From the NCBI RefSeq assembly GCF_007828215.1, contig NZ_VIUE01000005.1, forward strand, positions 1 through 64,000: DNA of 64,000 nt, read 5' to 3'. Within the stretch, counting starts at the first letter, position 1. Every line of letters begins with the position of its first letter. A program made the translations under genes and the position numbers. The notes beneath the pieces were generated by a model that worked only from the letters and a program-made list of their open reading frames with translations, did not search any database and had not been told where the DNA came from. The DNA comes from Pseudomonas sp. SJZ074. Its GTDB lineage: Bacteria > Pseudomonadota > Gammaproteobacteria > Pseudomonadales > Pseudomonadaceae. This document shows, in pieces, positions 1 to 6,836 of this stretch.

Positions 1-74
1 ACGTGCTTTAAGCACTCCAGGCATTCAGCTTGCCACTCACCGCTCTCACCATCAGTTTAATCGCAGAGCAAGAC

Positions 75-312
75 ACAAGCGGGCTTGCTCGCGAAGGCGG
101 CGGGGCAGTTGGCATAGATGCTGGATGTACTGCCGCCATCGTCGGATCGCCGCCCGGAGCAAGCTTTGCTCCCACAGAGATACCTGTGGGCGGTTGAGAA
201 CGGTCAGTCACCGCAGATCCCCTGTGGGGCGAGCCTGCTCGCGATTGCGGTCTGTTATTCAACATTTGCATCGACTGACCCACCGCCTTCGCGAGCAAGC
301 CCGCTCCCACAG
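75..312. repeat. REP cluster with a mixed-type pair
   Basis: Three REP-like units lie in a gene-free stretch. The first (about 76-100) carries CGGGCTTGCTCGCGAAGG. The second (156-172) is a short palindrome, GGAGCAAGCTTTGCTCC. The third is an inverted pair: the left arm (about 220-250) has the GGGCGAGCCTGCTCGCGAT type and the right arm (284-312) the inverted GAGCGGGCTTGCTCGCGAA type. Elsewhere in the window both arms of a pair are of the same type, so this pair looks recombined. Open frames across it are chance products of the palindromes. Confidence 0.85.
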
Positions 313-329
313 TTCGAATTTGCATGCCT

Positions 330-505
330 GATCTGAGATGGTTAGCCATGAGATACGTAGGAACGATTACTACCGGTGACGAAACATCCGACAACTTTTT
401 AAGGTTGTCCCTCGGAAGTGCGCTCTCTAACCTTTTTCCTGTCGCCACGATTCGGCGGCCGGGAGTGGGAACTCGAAATTAATAGGTCGTCAGCCTCACG
501 ACCAT
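330..505. other. Structured non-coding block before the DUF6124 gene
   Basis: This stretch has no convincing gene. It contains a hairpin GACAAC/GTTGTC at 390-409 and a second one, GGTCGT/ACGACC with a 7-base loop, at 485-503. From memory, similar blocks precede DUF6124 and DUF3077 genes in other Pseudomonas genomes, which would make it a dispersed 5-prime element. I cannot confirm that from this window alone. Confidence 0.35.
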
Positions 506-583
506 AACGGCAAGTGATGGCTCCAATTTCATCTGCACATGAACGAAGGAAAGACATAACCGAACTTCAACAGAACAAATCCA

Positions 584-919
584 ATGGCGGAATTCGACGC
601 CATTGAAGACCTGCTCAAAGACCGCGCCACCGCCGAGCGGGTCTTGAATCTTTACCTCAACCCCAAGCCACCTGAACAAAGCACCGATCCGCGCATCGAC
701 AGTCTGTTTTCGGTGACGGCAAAGGCCGATGCCGACACGCTGCTCACCAGCACTTCTGAAACCCTGGCTTCGGTTAAAGCCATGGCCGAGGACCTGGCTT
801 TCGAGGTAGAGGGCACGCGGCGTAGTGTGGCGTTGGGGATTCAGCAATTAGTGGAGTTGTGCCAGCTACTGGTGGATAAGGCGCTGGATCAGCTCGAAGC
901 GCCGGCTATTCAGGGTTGA
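584..919 (+). CDS. DUF6124 family protein
   Basis: A small protein of 111 residues whose function is unknown. The middle and end (DADTLLTSTSETLASVKAMA, then VALGIQQLVELCQLLVDKAL) match the Pseudomonas DUF6124 family, usually about 115-125 residues and present in several copies per genome. It is predicted mostly helical, with no signal peptide or membrane segment. The start is doubtful. No Shine-Dalgarno precedes ATG 584. A GAAGGA lies 36 bases upstream, and an in-frame ATG at 539 runs into TAA after six codons. The usual proline-rich N-terminus is short here, so the 5-prime end may be worn. Family call good, start uncertain. Confidence 0.75.
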   Translation: MAEFDAIEDLLKDRATAERVLNLYLNPKPPEQSTDPRIDSLFSVTAKADADTLLTSTSETLASVKAMAEDLAFEVEGTRRSVALGIQQLVELCQLLVDKALDQLEAPAIQG

Positions 920-993
920 GCAGGCACCGTGGCGAGGGAGCTTGCTCCCTCCTCATTTCGTACGAGTCGAGTTGTCCGGCGCAGAGTTTTAAA

Positions 994-1015
994 GTTGTAC
1001 AGAACGTTGTACTAT
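994..1015 (+). promoter_or_regulatory. Putative YefM operator and -10 of the TA operon
   Basis: GTTGTAC occurs twice in direct repeat with a 12-base period (994-1000 and 1006-1012). The first copy is followed by A, giving TGTACA, the core known for the YefM operator of Escherichia coli. A possible -10, TACTAT, lies at 1010-1015 and overlaps the second copy, so a repressor bound here would block the promoter. No good -35 is visible. The site is about 220 bases from the yefM start, which implies a long leader. Confidence 0.45.
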
Positions 1016-1021
1016 GTGCGC

Positions 1022-1235
1022 ACTCGGCCGTCATCGCTTTTGCTGGACGACTGAGAAGGCATCGAGGTTTAACCAAGTGCCAGATTTACCTTGATACCCT
1101 CGCTTGCGGCGTGGATTCATGGACTCCGCTTCTCAGCGGAGGAGACAAGTGCCCCGCTGTTGTTCCGCGGGAAACTCTCAAACCACCAGGACGGTCCTGG
1201 TTTCGCCTGAGCTGGCCTCAGGAGGGAATTAGACG
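1022..1235 (+). promoter_or_regulatory. Structured 5-prime leader of yefM-yoeB
   Basis: About 210 bases without a credible gene but full of complementary segments. Local hairpins: CTCCGCT/AGCGGAG at 1124-1141; CCCGC/GCGGG at 1153-1171; ACCAGGAC/GTCCTGGT at 1185-1201; CCTGAG/CTCAGG at 1206-1222. The last one takes the first two G of the AGGAGGG ribosome-binding site (1220-1225). In addition CTGAGAAG (1051-1058) is perfectly complementary to CTTCTCAG (1129-1136). That pairing cannot coexist with the 1124-1141 hairpin. CGAGG (1063-1067) can pair with CCTCG (1098-1102) inside it. This looks like an RNA with alternative folds controlling translation, but no known riboswitch class was recognised. 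Confidence 0.5.
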
Positions 1236-1520
1236 ATGCATGTAATAACTTTCAGCCAGGCTCGTGCCGGCCTGAAGCAGACGATGGACGATGTATGCCG
1301 AGATCATGAGCCGACGGTCATCACCCGTCAGCGTGGTGATCATGTAGTGATCCTCTCCTTGGAGGACTACAACTCTATGGCCGAGACGATGTATCTGTTA
1401 GGTACAGAGTCGAATGCCACGCGCTTACGCCGTTCTGTTGCGCTGCACAAAGCCGGGAAAGCCTTTGCCAAGGAGCTTCCTTTAAATGTCGGCAAAACAG
1501 AAACAGAAGAACAAAGCTAA
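1236..1520 (+). CDS. YefM-type antitoxin (Phd/YefM family)
   Basis: Antitoxin of a type II toxin-antitoxin pair, 94 residues. It should bind and neutralise the YoeB toxin encoded next and repress its own operon. The N-terminal part (MHVITFSQARAGLKQTMDDV, then TVITRQRGDHVVILSLEDYN) is the Phd/YefM DNA-binding fold. The acidic, flexible C-terminal part is where the toxin is bound. AGGAGGG at 1220-1225 lies 10 bases before the ATG and supports the start. The gene overlaps yoeB by 35 bases, so the two are probably translationally coupled. It is less GC-rich than neighbouring housekeeping genes, consistent with transfer. Confidence 0.93.
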   Translation: MHVITFSQARAGLKQTMDDVCRDHEPTVITRQRGDHVVILSLEDYNSMAETMYLLGTESNATRLRRSVALHKAGKAFAKELPLNVGKTETEEQS

Positions 1521-1794
1521 CGCCCGCGAGAACGTGGTAATTGCATTTGTGCCAGACGGTTGGGAAGACTACCAATACTGGGACGCAAACGATCCAACCA
1601 AACACGCGACGGTAAATGAGCTTATCGAGGCCTGTCTTCGCGACCCATTCAAGGGGGTTGGTCGACCTGAACCGTTGAAAGGGGATTTAACGGGCTATTG
1701 GTCACGCCGTATCGACAAAGAGCATCGCTTTGTCTACGCCTATGAGAATGACACGCTGACAATCATTTCATGTCGCTTCCACTACACGAAGTAA
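1486..1794 (+). CDS. YoeB-type mRNA interferase toxin
   Basis: Toxin of the YoeB/Txe family, 102 residues. Members bind the ribosome and cut mRNA in the A site during translation. The family signature GVGRPEPLKGDLTGYWSRRI and the end CRFHY are intact. By comparison with E. coli YoeB, E62, R74/R75, H99 and Y100 correspond to the catalytic glutamate, arginine, histidine and C-terminal tyrosine. The toxin therefore looks active. There are about 15 extra residues at the N-terminus (lysine-rich) relative to the 84-residue E. coli protein, and two residues follow the tyrosine. The start is chosen from AAGGAG at 1470-1475, 10 bases upstream, inside yefM. A terminator follows within 10 bases. Confidence 0.93.
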   Translation: MSAKQKQKNKANARENVVIAFVPDGWEDYQYWDANDPTKHATVNELIEACLRDPFKGVGRPEPLKGDLTGYWSRRIDKEHRFVYAYENDTLTIISCRFHYTK

Positions 1795-1802
1795 TGACCG
1801 AC

Positions 1803-1828
1803 AAAAAGCCCGCGGTTGCGGGCTTTTG
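1803..1828 (+). terminator. Rho-independent terminator after yoeB
   Basis: AAAAGCCCGC, a GGTT loop, then GCGGGCTTTT. The stem is perfect and flanked by A and T runs on both sides, so it can end transcription from either direction. It separates yoeB from the convergent SIMPL gene. Confidence 0.88.
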
Positions 1829-1984
1829 TATTTGTGGTGCCTTGAGCGGTGGAGCTCTTGCAGAGGCCCTGCTTCCATTCATCTGACACATTGCGGTGTC
1901 AGGGGGGCTGATTGCAGCCCAGCGGGATAAATCCCCTCGCCACAAGGGTGTTTCACTGGGCTGGATGTCTCTGTCAGGCAACCA
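1829..1984. other. Intergenic hairpins between convergent genes
   Basis: The gap between yoeB and the SIMPL gene holds two successive hairpins, CTGACAC/GTGTCAG (1883-1902) and GGGCTG/CAGCCC (1905-1920). A CCCCTCGCCACAAG remnant of a common Pseudomonas intergenic repeat follows. No gene was found. Confidence 0.5.
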
Positions 1985-2698
1985 TCACTGCAACACCTCA
2001 ACCGACCCATCCGCCGTCATGGTCACCTTGCTGGTGCCCGGCTCGACGTCAGGCGTGACGGACTCGGCATCCATGGACCCCGCTTTCATCATCATCGGTG
2101 CGCGCATGTAGGGTTGTGGGTAACCGTTGGTGTTGAGGTTCAGGTTGACGATCTTGTAGCCCTTGCCACCCAGGGCTTCGGTGGCCAGTTGGGCGCGGGC
2201 CTTGAAGGCGGCGACGGCGTCCTTGAGCAGGGCGTCTTCGCTGCTCTGGCGGGTGGCGGTGGAGATGGTGAAGTCCATGCCGCCCATTTTCAGGTCGGTG
2301 AGCAGTTCGCCGGTGAGCTTGGACAGGGCCGCGAAGTCGGCACTTTCCAGGCGCAATTCGGCACGTTCGCGCCAGCCGGTGATTTTCTGGCCCTTGTCGT
2401 CGTAGATCGGATAGCTGTTGCGGCTGCCCTGGCGCAGGGTGATGTCCTTGACCTGCTTGGCCTGGCCGATGGCTTTGTTCAGCGTGGTGCTGATGGTGGC
2501 AGCGAGTTTGGCCGGGTCGGTGTTTTGCTCTTCGGTGTAGAGGGTGACGATCATCAGGTCGCGGGCCACTTCCTGGCTGACTTCGGCGCGCAGGGAAATC
2601 TGGTTGTAGTGCAGTTCATCGGCGGCCAGGGCCGGCAGGCTGGCGACGGTGCCGAGGCTGAGGGCGAGGAGGGTGGCGGGGCGACTGAACATGTGCAT
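1985..2698 (-). CDS. SIMPL domain (DUF541) periplasmic protein
   Basis: Exported protein of 237 residues from the SIMPL/DUF541 family (BP26/OMP28 of Brucella, YggE of E. coli). Its role is poorly defined and has been linked to oxidative stress resistance. The signal peptide is clear: a basic start, a leucine-rich core and ALA-ADE near residue 25. The mature part has the SIMPL pattern, including ISLRAEVSQEVARDLMIV near the start and the glycine/proline-rich YKIVNLNLNTNGYPQPYMR late in the domain. ATG 2698 and ATG 2692 are both possible; AAGGAG lies just upstream of both. It is divergent from roxS, with a heptamer array between them. Confidence 0.88.
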   Translation of the reverse strand: MHMFSRPATLLALSLGTVASLPALAADELHYNQISLRAEVSQEVARDLMIVTLYTEEQNTDPAKLAATISTTLNKAIGQAKQVKDITLRQGSRNSYPIYDDKGQKITGWRERAELRLESADFAALSKLTGELLTDLKMGGMDFTISTATRQSSEDALLKDAVAAFKARAQLATEALGGKGYKIVNLNLNTNGYPQPYMRAPMMMKAGSMDAESVTPDVEPGTSKVTMTADGSVEVLQ

Positions 2699-2721
2699 GA
2701 AAGCTCCTTGGAAAAAAGAGC

Positions 2722-2750
2722 AGCTTCAAGCGGCAAGCTTCAAGCTGCAA
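2722..2750. repeat. Dispersed AGCTTCAAGCGGCAAGC repeat, copy 1
   Basis: The 19-mer AGCTTCAAGCGGCAAGCTT (2722-2740) reappears exactly, inverted, at 56316-56334. Its core CAAGCGGCAAGCT also occurs at 55871-55883. Here it is followed by CAAGCTGCAAG and then by the CTTGCAG array, so the array may have grown from this element. Confidence 0.75.
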
Positions 2751-2777
2751 GTAAAAGAGTGTAAGTCTAGCCTCTGG

Positions 2778-2840
2778 CTTGCAGCTTGCAGCTTGCAGCT
2801 TGCAGCTTGCAGCTTGCAGCTTGCAGCTTGCAGCTTGCAG
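2778..2840. repeat. Nine tandem copies of CTTGCAG
   Basis: A perfect array of nine 7-base units, 63 bases in all, between the divergent starts of the SIMPL gene and roxS. Because three units make 21 bases, all frames read through it, which falsely extends the roxS frame upstream. Perfect short tandem arrays like this can change copy number by slippage. Confidence 0.97.
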
Positions 2841-2889
2841 CTGCTGTGGCGCTTTGCCGCATAGTAGCCGCTGCCGCCCGCGCCTTGGT

Positions 2890-2895
2890 TATACT
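2890..2895 (+). promoter_or_regulatory. Candidate -10 of roxSR
   Basis: TATACT lies 37 bases before the roxS start, downstream of the heptamer array. No good -35 stands at the usual spacing, so an activator or a different start is possible. Confidence 0.35.
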
Positions 2896-2932
2896 CCGTG
2901 CGATTCGCCTGGAGCGCTCATCAGGAGAGCTC

Positions 2933-4195
2933 ATGCTCGCCCCTTTGCAAATGACTTCCGCCTCGCGCCAGAACCTCTGGCGGCTGACATTCATCCGTAT
3001 CCTGGTCCTTGCGGCCCAGGCCGGGTCCGTGGGGCTCGCCTATTGGTTCCAGTTGTTGCCGCTGCCTTGGCTGCAACTGGCGATTACCCTGGTGTGCGCT
3101 TCGGTGCTGTGTGCGCTGACGGCCATCCGCCTGCGCGCCTCGTGGCCGGTGACAGAGCTGGAGTACGCGGTGCAACTGGCCTGCGACCTGTTTATCCACA
3201 GTGCCTTGCTGTATTTCTCCGGCGGTTCGACCAACCCGTTCGTGTCCTATTACCTGGTGCCGCTGACCATCGCCGCGGTGACGCTGCCGTGGCGTTATTC
3301 GCTGATTCTTTCCGGCATCGCCCTGGCGCTGTACACCTTGTTGCTGGCGCGGTTCTATCCCCTGGAAACCTTCCCTATTGCCCGGGAGAACCTGCAGATC
3401 TACGGCATGTGGCTGAGTTTCGCCCTGGCCGCGGCGGTTATCACGTTTTTCGCCGCGCGCATGGCTGAGGAGCTTCGTCGCCAGGAGGAGCTGCGAGCCA
3501 TCCGGCGTGAAGAGGGGCTGCGGGACGAACAACTGCTGGCCGTGGCGACCCAGGCCGCCGGTGCCGCCCATGAGTTGGGTACGCCGCTGGCGACCATGAG
3601 CGTGCTGCTCAAGGAGATGCAGCAGGATCATCCCGACCCGCTGTTGCAGGACGACCTCAGCGTGTTGCAGGATCAGGTCAAGCTCTGCAAGGAAACCCTG
3701 CAATACCTGGTGCGCGCCGCCGAGGCCAACCGCCGGCTGGCGATCGACATGCAGGACGTTACCGACTGGCTCGACGAGGCCCTCAATCGCTGGCATCTGA
3801 TGCGCCCGGAGGCCAGTTACCGCTTCCAGTGCCTGGGCTATGGCACGGTGCCGCGCATGGCGCCGCCACCGGACTTGACCCAGGCGCTGCTGAACCTGTT
3901 GAACAACGCCGCCGATGCCTGCCCCGAAGGCCTGGAGGTGGCGCTGGACTGGAATGCCTACGAATTGACCATCAGCATCCGCGACCATGGCGCCGGCGTA
4001 CCGCTGGCCATCGCCGAGCAGATCGGCAAGCCGTTTTACACCACCAAAGGCAAAGGCCTGGGCCTGGGCCTGTTTTTGAGCAAGGCGAGCGTGACACGCG
4101 CTGGCGGCTCGGTGAAACTCTACCCCCATGAGAGCGGCGGCACGCTCACCGAGCTGCGCCTGCCCCATGCCGACCGAGGAGACGAACATGAGTGA
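2933..4195 (+). CDS. RoxS, RegB-type redox sensor histidine kinase
   Basis: Membrane histidine kinase of 420 residues, sensor of the RoxS/RoxR (RegB/PrrB) system. In Pseudomonas this responds to respiratory redox state and cyanide and adjusts terminal oxidases. Residues about 15-175 form several membrane helices and include GGSTNPF (97-103), the quinone-sensing motif of RegB. The H box is AAHELGTPLA with H213. The N box is LLNLLNNAADACPE, and the G boxes are IRDHGAGVPL and TKGKGLGLGLFL. The start has AGGAG at 2923-2927. Frames beginning further upstream only translate the CTTGCAG array. It overlaps roxR by 8 bases, so the two are co-translated. Confidence 0.95.
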   Translation: MLAPLQMTSASRQNLWRLTFIRILVLAAQAGSVGLAYWFQLLPLPWLQLAITLVCASVLCALTAIRLRASWPVTELEYAVQLACDLFIHSALLYFSGGSTNPFVSYYLVPLTIAAVTLPWRYSLILSGIALALYTLLLARFYPLETFPIARENLQIYGMWLSFALAAAVITFFAARMAEELRRQEELRAIRREEGLRDEQLLAVATQAAGAAHELGTPLATMSVLLKEMQQDHPDPLLQDDLSVLQDQVKLCKETLQYLVRAAEANRRLAIDMQDVTDWLDEALNRWHLMRPEASYRFQCLGYGTVPRMAPPPDLTQALLNLLNNAADACPEGLEVALDWNAYELTISIRDHGAGVPLAIAEQIGKPFYTTKGKGLGLGLFLSKASVTRAGGSVKLYPHESGGTLTELRLPHADRGDEHE

Positions 4196-4748
4196 CGAGA
4201 TCCAAGTCGACGGCGAAGAACTGCCGCACCTGTTGCTGGTGGACGATGACGCCACGTTTACCCGCGTCATGGCCCGGGCGATGTCCCGTCGCGGCTTTCG
4301 CGTGAGCACCGCCGGCTCCGCCGAGGAGGGTCTGACCATTGCCCAGGCCGACCTGCCGGACTATGCCGCCCTGGACCTGAAGATGGATGGCGACTCGGGC
4401 CTGGTGCTGCTGCCCAAGCTGCTGGAGCTGGACCCGGAGATGCGCGTGGTGATCCTCACCGGTTATTCGAGCATCGCCACGGCCGTCGAGGCCATCAAGC
4501 GCGGCGCCTGCAACTACCTGTGCAAGCCGGCCGACGCCGATGACGTACTGGCCGCGCTGCTGTCCGAGCACGCCGACCTCGACACCCTGGTGCCGGAGAA
4601 CCCGATGTCGGTGGATCGCTTGCAGTGGGAGCACATCCAGCGGGTGCTGACCGAGCACGAAGGCAACATTTCCGCCACTGCCCGCGCCTTGGGCATGCAC
4701 CGGCGCACCTTGCAGCGCAAATTGCAGAAGCGCCCCGTGCGTCGCTGA
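4188..4748 (+). CDS. RoxR, RegA-type response regulator
   Basis: Response regulator of 186 residues and partner of RoxS. The receiver domain (about 14-125) has the acidic pocket LLVDDD (D19-D21), phospho-acceptor D63 in ALDLKMDGDSG, and K113 in CKPAD. The C-terminal segment (about 145-186) is a Fis-type helix-turn-helix, ISATARALGMHRRTLQRKL, as in RegA/PrrA. ATG 4188 is chosen because GAGGAG precedes it and it overlaps the end of roxS. An earlier in-frame start at 4128 would lie entirely inside roxS and lacks a binding site. Confidence 0.95.
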   Translation: MSDEIQVDGEELPHLLLVDDDATFTRVMARAMSRRGFRVSTAGSAEEGLTIAQADLPDYAALDLKMDGDSGLVLLPKLLELDPEMRVVILTGYSSIATAVEAIKRGACNYLCKPADADDVLAALLSEHADLDTLVPENPMSVDRLQWEHIQRVLTEHEGNISATARALGMHRRTLQRKLQKRPVRR

Positions 4749-4788
4749 ACCTGTGCTGAACGGATGTTGTCCACCCCCTCGCGACACA

Positions 4789-4816
4789 TCGGGCCGTTGC
4801 TCTATGATCGGCCCGA
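4789..4816 (+). promoter_or_regulatory. Inverted repeat around a -10 before the ABC transporter
   Basis: TCGGGCC (4789-4795) and GGCCCGA (4810-4816) form a 7-base inverted repeat that encloses TATGAT (4803-4808), a good -10. The transporter starts at 4843. The arrangement suggests an operator on the promoter; the protein that would bind it is unknown. Confidence 0.4.
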
Positions 4817-4842
4817 CTCTTTCTCTTTATTGAGCTTTAACG

Positions 4843-6570
4843 ATGAATCAGAACGCTGAATATTCCGCGGTCAACGATGCAGTGCGCGGGCAGTTTTTCC
4901 GCCGTGTCTGGCACATGACCACGCCGTACTGGCGCAGTGAGGAGAAGGGCAAGGCCTGGACGCTGTTGATCGCCGTTATCGCGCTGTCGCTGTTCAGTGT
5001 GGCAATTTCGGTGTGGATCAACAGCTGGTACAAGGACTTCTACAACGCGCTGCAAGAGAAGAACAGCGCGGCGTTCTGGCAGCTGATCCTGTATTTCTGC
5101 GGCATCGCCGCGGTGGCGATCCTGGGTGCGGTGTACCGCTTGTACCTTACGCAGATGCTCACTATCCGCTGGCGGGCCTGGTTGACCGAGCAGCATTTTG
5201 CCCGTTGGCTCGATAACAAGAATTACTACCAGCTGGAGCAGGGTGGCTATACCGACAACCCGGACCAGCGCATTTCCGAAGACCTCAACAGCTTCACCAG
5301 CAATACCTTGGGCCTGGGGCTGGGCTTGCTGCGCAACGTGGTCAGCCTGGTGTCATTCTCGGTCATCCTGTGGGGTGTGTCAGGCAGCATCGAGGTGTTC
5401 GGCTACACCATTCCCGGCTACATGTTCTGGTGCGCGCTGGTGTACGCGGCGGTCGGCAGTTGGCTGACGCACCTGATCGGCCGTCGCCTGATCGGCCTGA
5501 ACAACAACCAGCAACGCTTCGAAGCGGACCTGCGTTTTTCCATGGTGCGGGTGCGCGAGAATGCCGAAAGCATTGCGCTGTACAACGGCGAGCCCAACGA
5601 AAACCGTCGTCTGAGCGGGCGTTTCGGCCTGGTCTGGCATAACTTCTGGGACATCATGCGGGTGTCCAAGCGCCTGACGTTCTTCACCTCCGGCTATGGC
5701 CAGATCGCGATCATCTTCCCGTTCATGGTGGCGGCGCCGCGTTATTTCGCCGGCAAGATCCAGCTGGGTGAACTCATGCAGATCAACTCGGCGTTCGGCA
5801 ATGTGCAGGAGAGTTTCAGCTGGTTCATCAGCGCCTATACCGACCTTGCCGCGTGGCGCGCCACTTGCGATCGTCTGCTGAGTTTCCGCCAGGCCATGAG
5901 CGACAACGAAGCGCGCGTGCCGGCCATCGATGTGCAAAGCCAGGGTAACCAACTGGAGGTGCACCACCTGGGGTTGGACCTGAATGACGGGCGTCATCTG
6001 CTCGACGACGCCGACATGACCGTTGGCGCTGGGGAGCGGGTGATGCTCAGCGGCCGTTCCGGCAGTGGTAAATCCACGCTGTTCCGGGCGATGGGGCACC
6101 TATGGCCCACCGGGCATGGTCGCATTGTATTGCCGGCGGCGCGTTATCTGTTCCTGCCGCAGAAACCCTATCTGCCGATTGGCAGCCTGCGCGAAGTGCT
6201 GAGTTATCCACAGCCCGGCGACGTCTATCCCAACGAACGTTATGCACAGGTGCTGGAAACCTGCCGCCTGCCGCACCTGATCGCGCGGCTGGATGAAAGC
6301 AACCACTGGCAGCGCATGCTCTCGCCCGGCGAGCAGCAACGCCTGGCCTTCGCCCGCGCATTGCTTTACGCGCCGCTGTGGCTGTACATGGACGAAGCGA
6401 CGTCGGCGATGGATGAGGAAGACGAGGCGACGCTGTACCAGGCGCTTATCGATCAGTTACCGGGATTGAGCATCGTCAGCGTCGGCCACCGAAGCAGTTT
6501 GAAACGTTTCCATCCACGACATGTGCGTATCGAAAATGGCCATCTCGTGGAGCATGCGTTAACCGCCTGA
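4843..6570 (+). CDS. SbmA/BacA-type ABC transporter, permease fused to ATPase
   Basis: Inner-membrane half-transporter of 575 residues combining an SbmA_BacA-type membrane domain (about 1-340, roughly six helices) with an ABC ATPase (about 365-575). Relatives (E. coli YddA, Rhizobium BacA-like, mycobacterial BacA) move vitamin B12-like compounds, peptides or very-long-chain fatty acids; the substrate here is not predictable. ATPase motifs are complete: Walker [11 protein letters not shown], signature LSPGEQQRLAFARA, Walker B LWLYMDEATSAMD and a late His in VGHRSS. It is expected to work as a homodimer. It stands alone after roxSR with its own promoter-like region. Confidence 0.9.
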   Translation: MNQNAEYSAVNDAVRGQFFRRVWHMTTPYWRSEEKGKAWTLLIAVIALSLFSVAISVWINSWYKDFYNALQEKNSAAFWQLILYFCGIAAVAILGAVYRLYLTQMLTIRWRAWLTEQHFARWLDNKNYYQLEQGGYTDNPDQRISEDLNSFTSNTLGLGLGLLRNVVSLVSFSVILWGVSGSIEVFGYTIPGYMFWCALVYAAVGSWLTHLIGRRLIGLNNNQQRFEADLRFSMVRVRENAESIALYNGEPNENRRLSGRFGLVWHNFWDIMRVSKRLTFFTSGYGQIAIIFPFMVAAPRYFAGKIQLGELMQINSAFGNVQESFSWFISAYTDLAAWRATCDRLLSFRQAMSDNEARVPAIDVQSQGNQLEVHHLGLDLNDGRHLLDDADMTVGAGERVMLSGRSGSGKSTLFRAMGHLWPTGHGRIVLPAARYLFLPQKPYLPIGSLREVLSYPQPGDVYPNERYAQVLETCRLPHLIARLDESNHWQRMLSPGEQQRLAFARALLYAPLWLYMDEATSAMDEEDEATLYQALIDQLPGLSIVSVGHRSSLKRFHPRHVRIENGHLVEHALTA

Positions 6571-6580
6571 ACATGCAAAA

Positions 6581-6722
6581 CCTGTGGAGCGGGCTTGCTC
6601 GCGAACGCACTGTGTCAGTTGACCTTATGCTGTCTGGCACGCCGCTTTCGCGAGCAAGCCCGCTCCCACAGAAGCCTTGCTCCACCGATCCACTGTGGGA
6701 GCGAGCCTGCTCGCGATGAGGG
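6581..6722. repeat. REP inverted pair plus single REP
   Basis: An inverted pair of GAGCGGGCTTGCTCGCGAA-type arms (about 6583-6608 and 6643-6670) is followed by a single unit of the GGGAGCGAGCCTGCTCGCGAT type (6693-6717). It lies between the ABC transporter and the gntR-type gene. Confidence 0.9.
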
Positions 6723-6772
6723 CAACCCGGTTCATCGTCGGGCTCAAATAGAAAGGGTCGCTGCACGCTACG

Positions 6773-6785
6773 GTGATCATACAAC
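6773..6785 (+). promoter_or_regulatory. Putative GntR-family operator at the regulator's own promoter
   Basis: GTGATCATACAAC at 6773-6785 matches 11 of 13 bases of the inverted complement of GTTGTACGATGAC at 8330-8342, which forms half of a palindrome at the kdgD promoter. A -10 candidate, TATGAT (6796-6801), follows. The likely reading is autorepression by the FadR-type regulator encoded just downstream. Confidence 0.5.
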
Positions 6786-6836
6786 CACGTTACGCTATGA
6801 TAATGCGCATTCAATCGCTTGCCGAGAAAGAGCCCC

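Noticed and set aside
8..448. Open frame of 146 codons on the minus strand at the left end
   Set aside because: It translates REP palindromes and their flanks; no ribosome-binding site, no family resemblance.
916..1245. Open frame of 109 codons before yefM
   Set aside because: Its amino acid make-up is unlike a protein, it has no ribosome-binding site, and the DNA is better explained as a structured leader.
2778..2840. CRISPR or iteron origin
   Set aside because: Units are 7 bases with no spacers and no replication gene nearby.
2786..2932. N-terminal extension of RoxS through the CTTGCAG array
   Set aside because: The extension only repeats LQLAACS. The true start at 2933 has AGGAG and matches the family.
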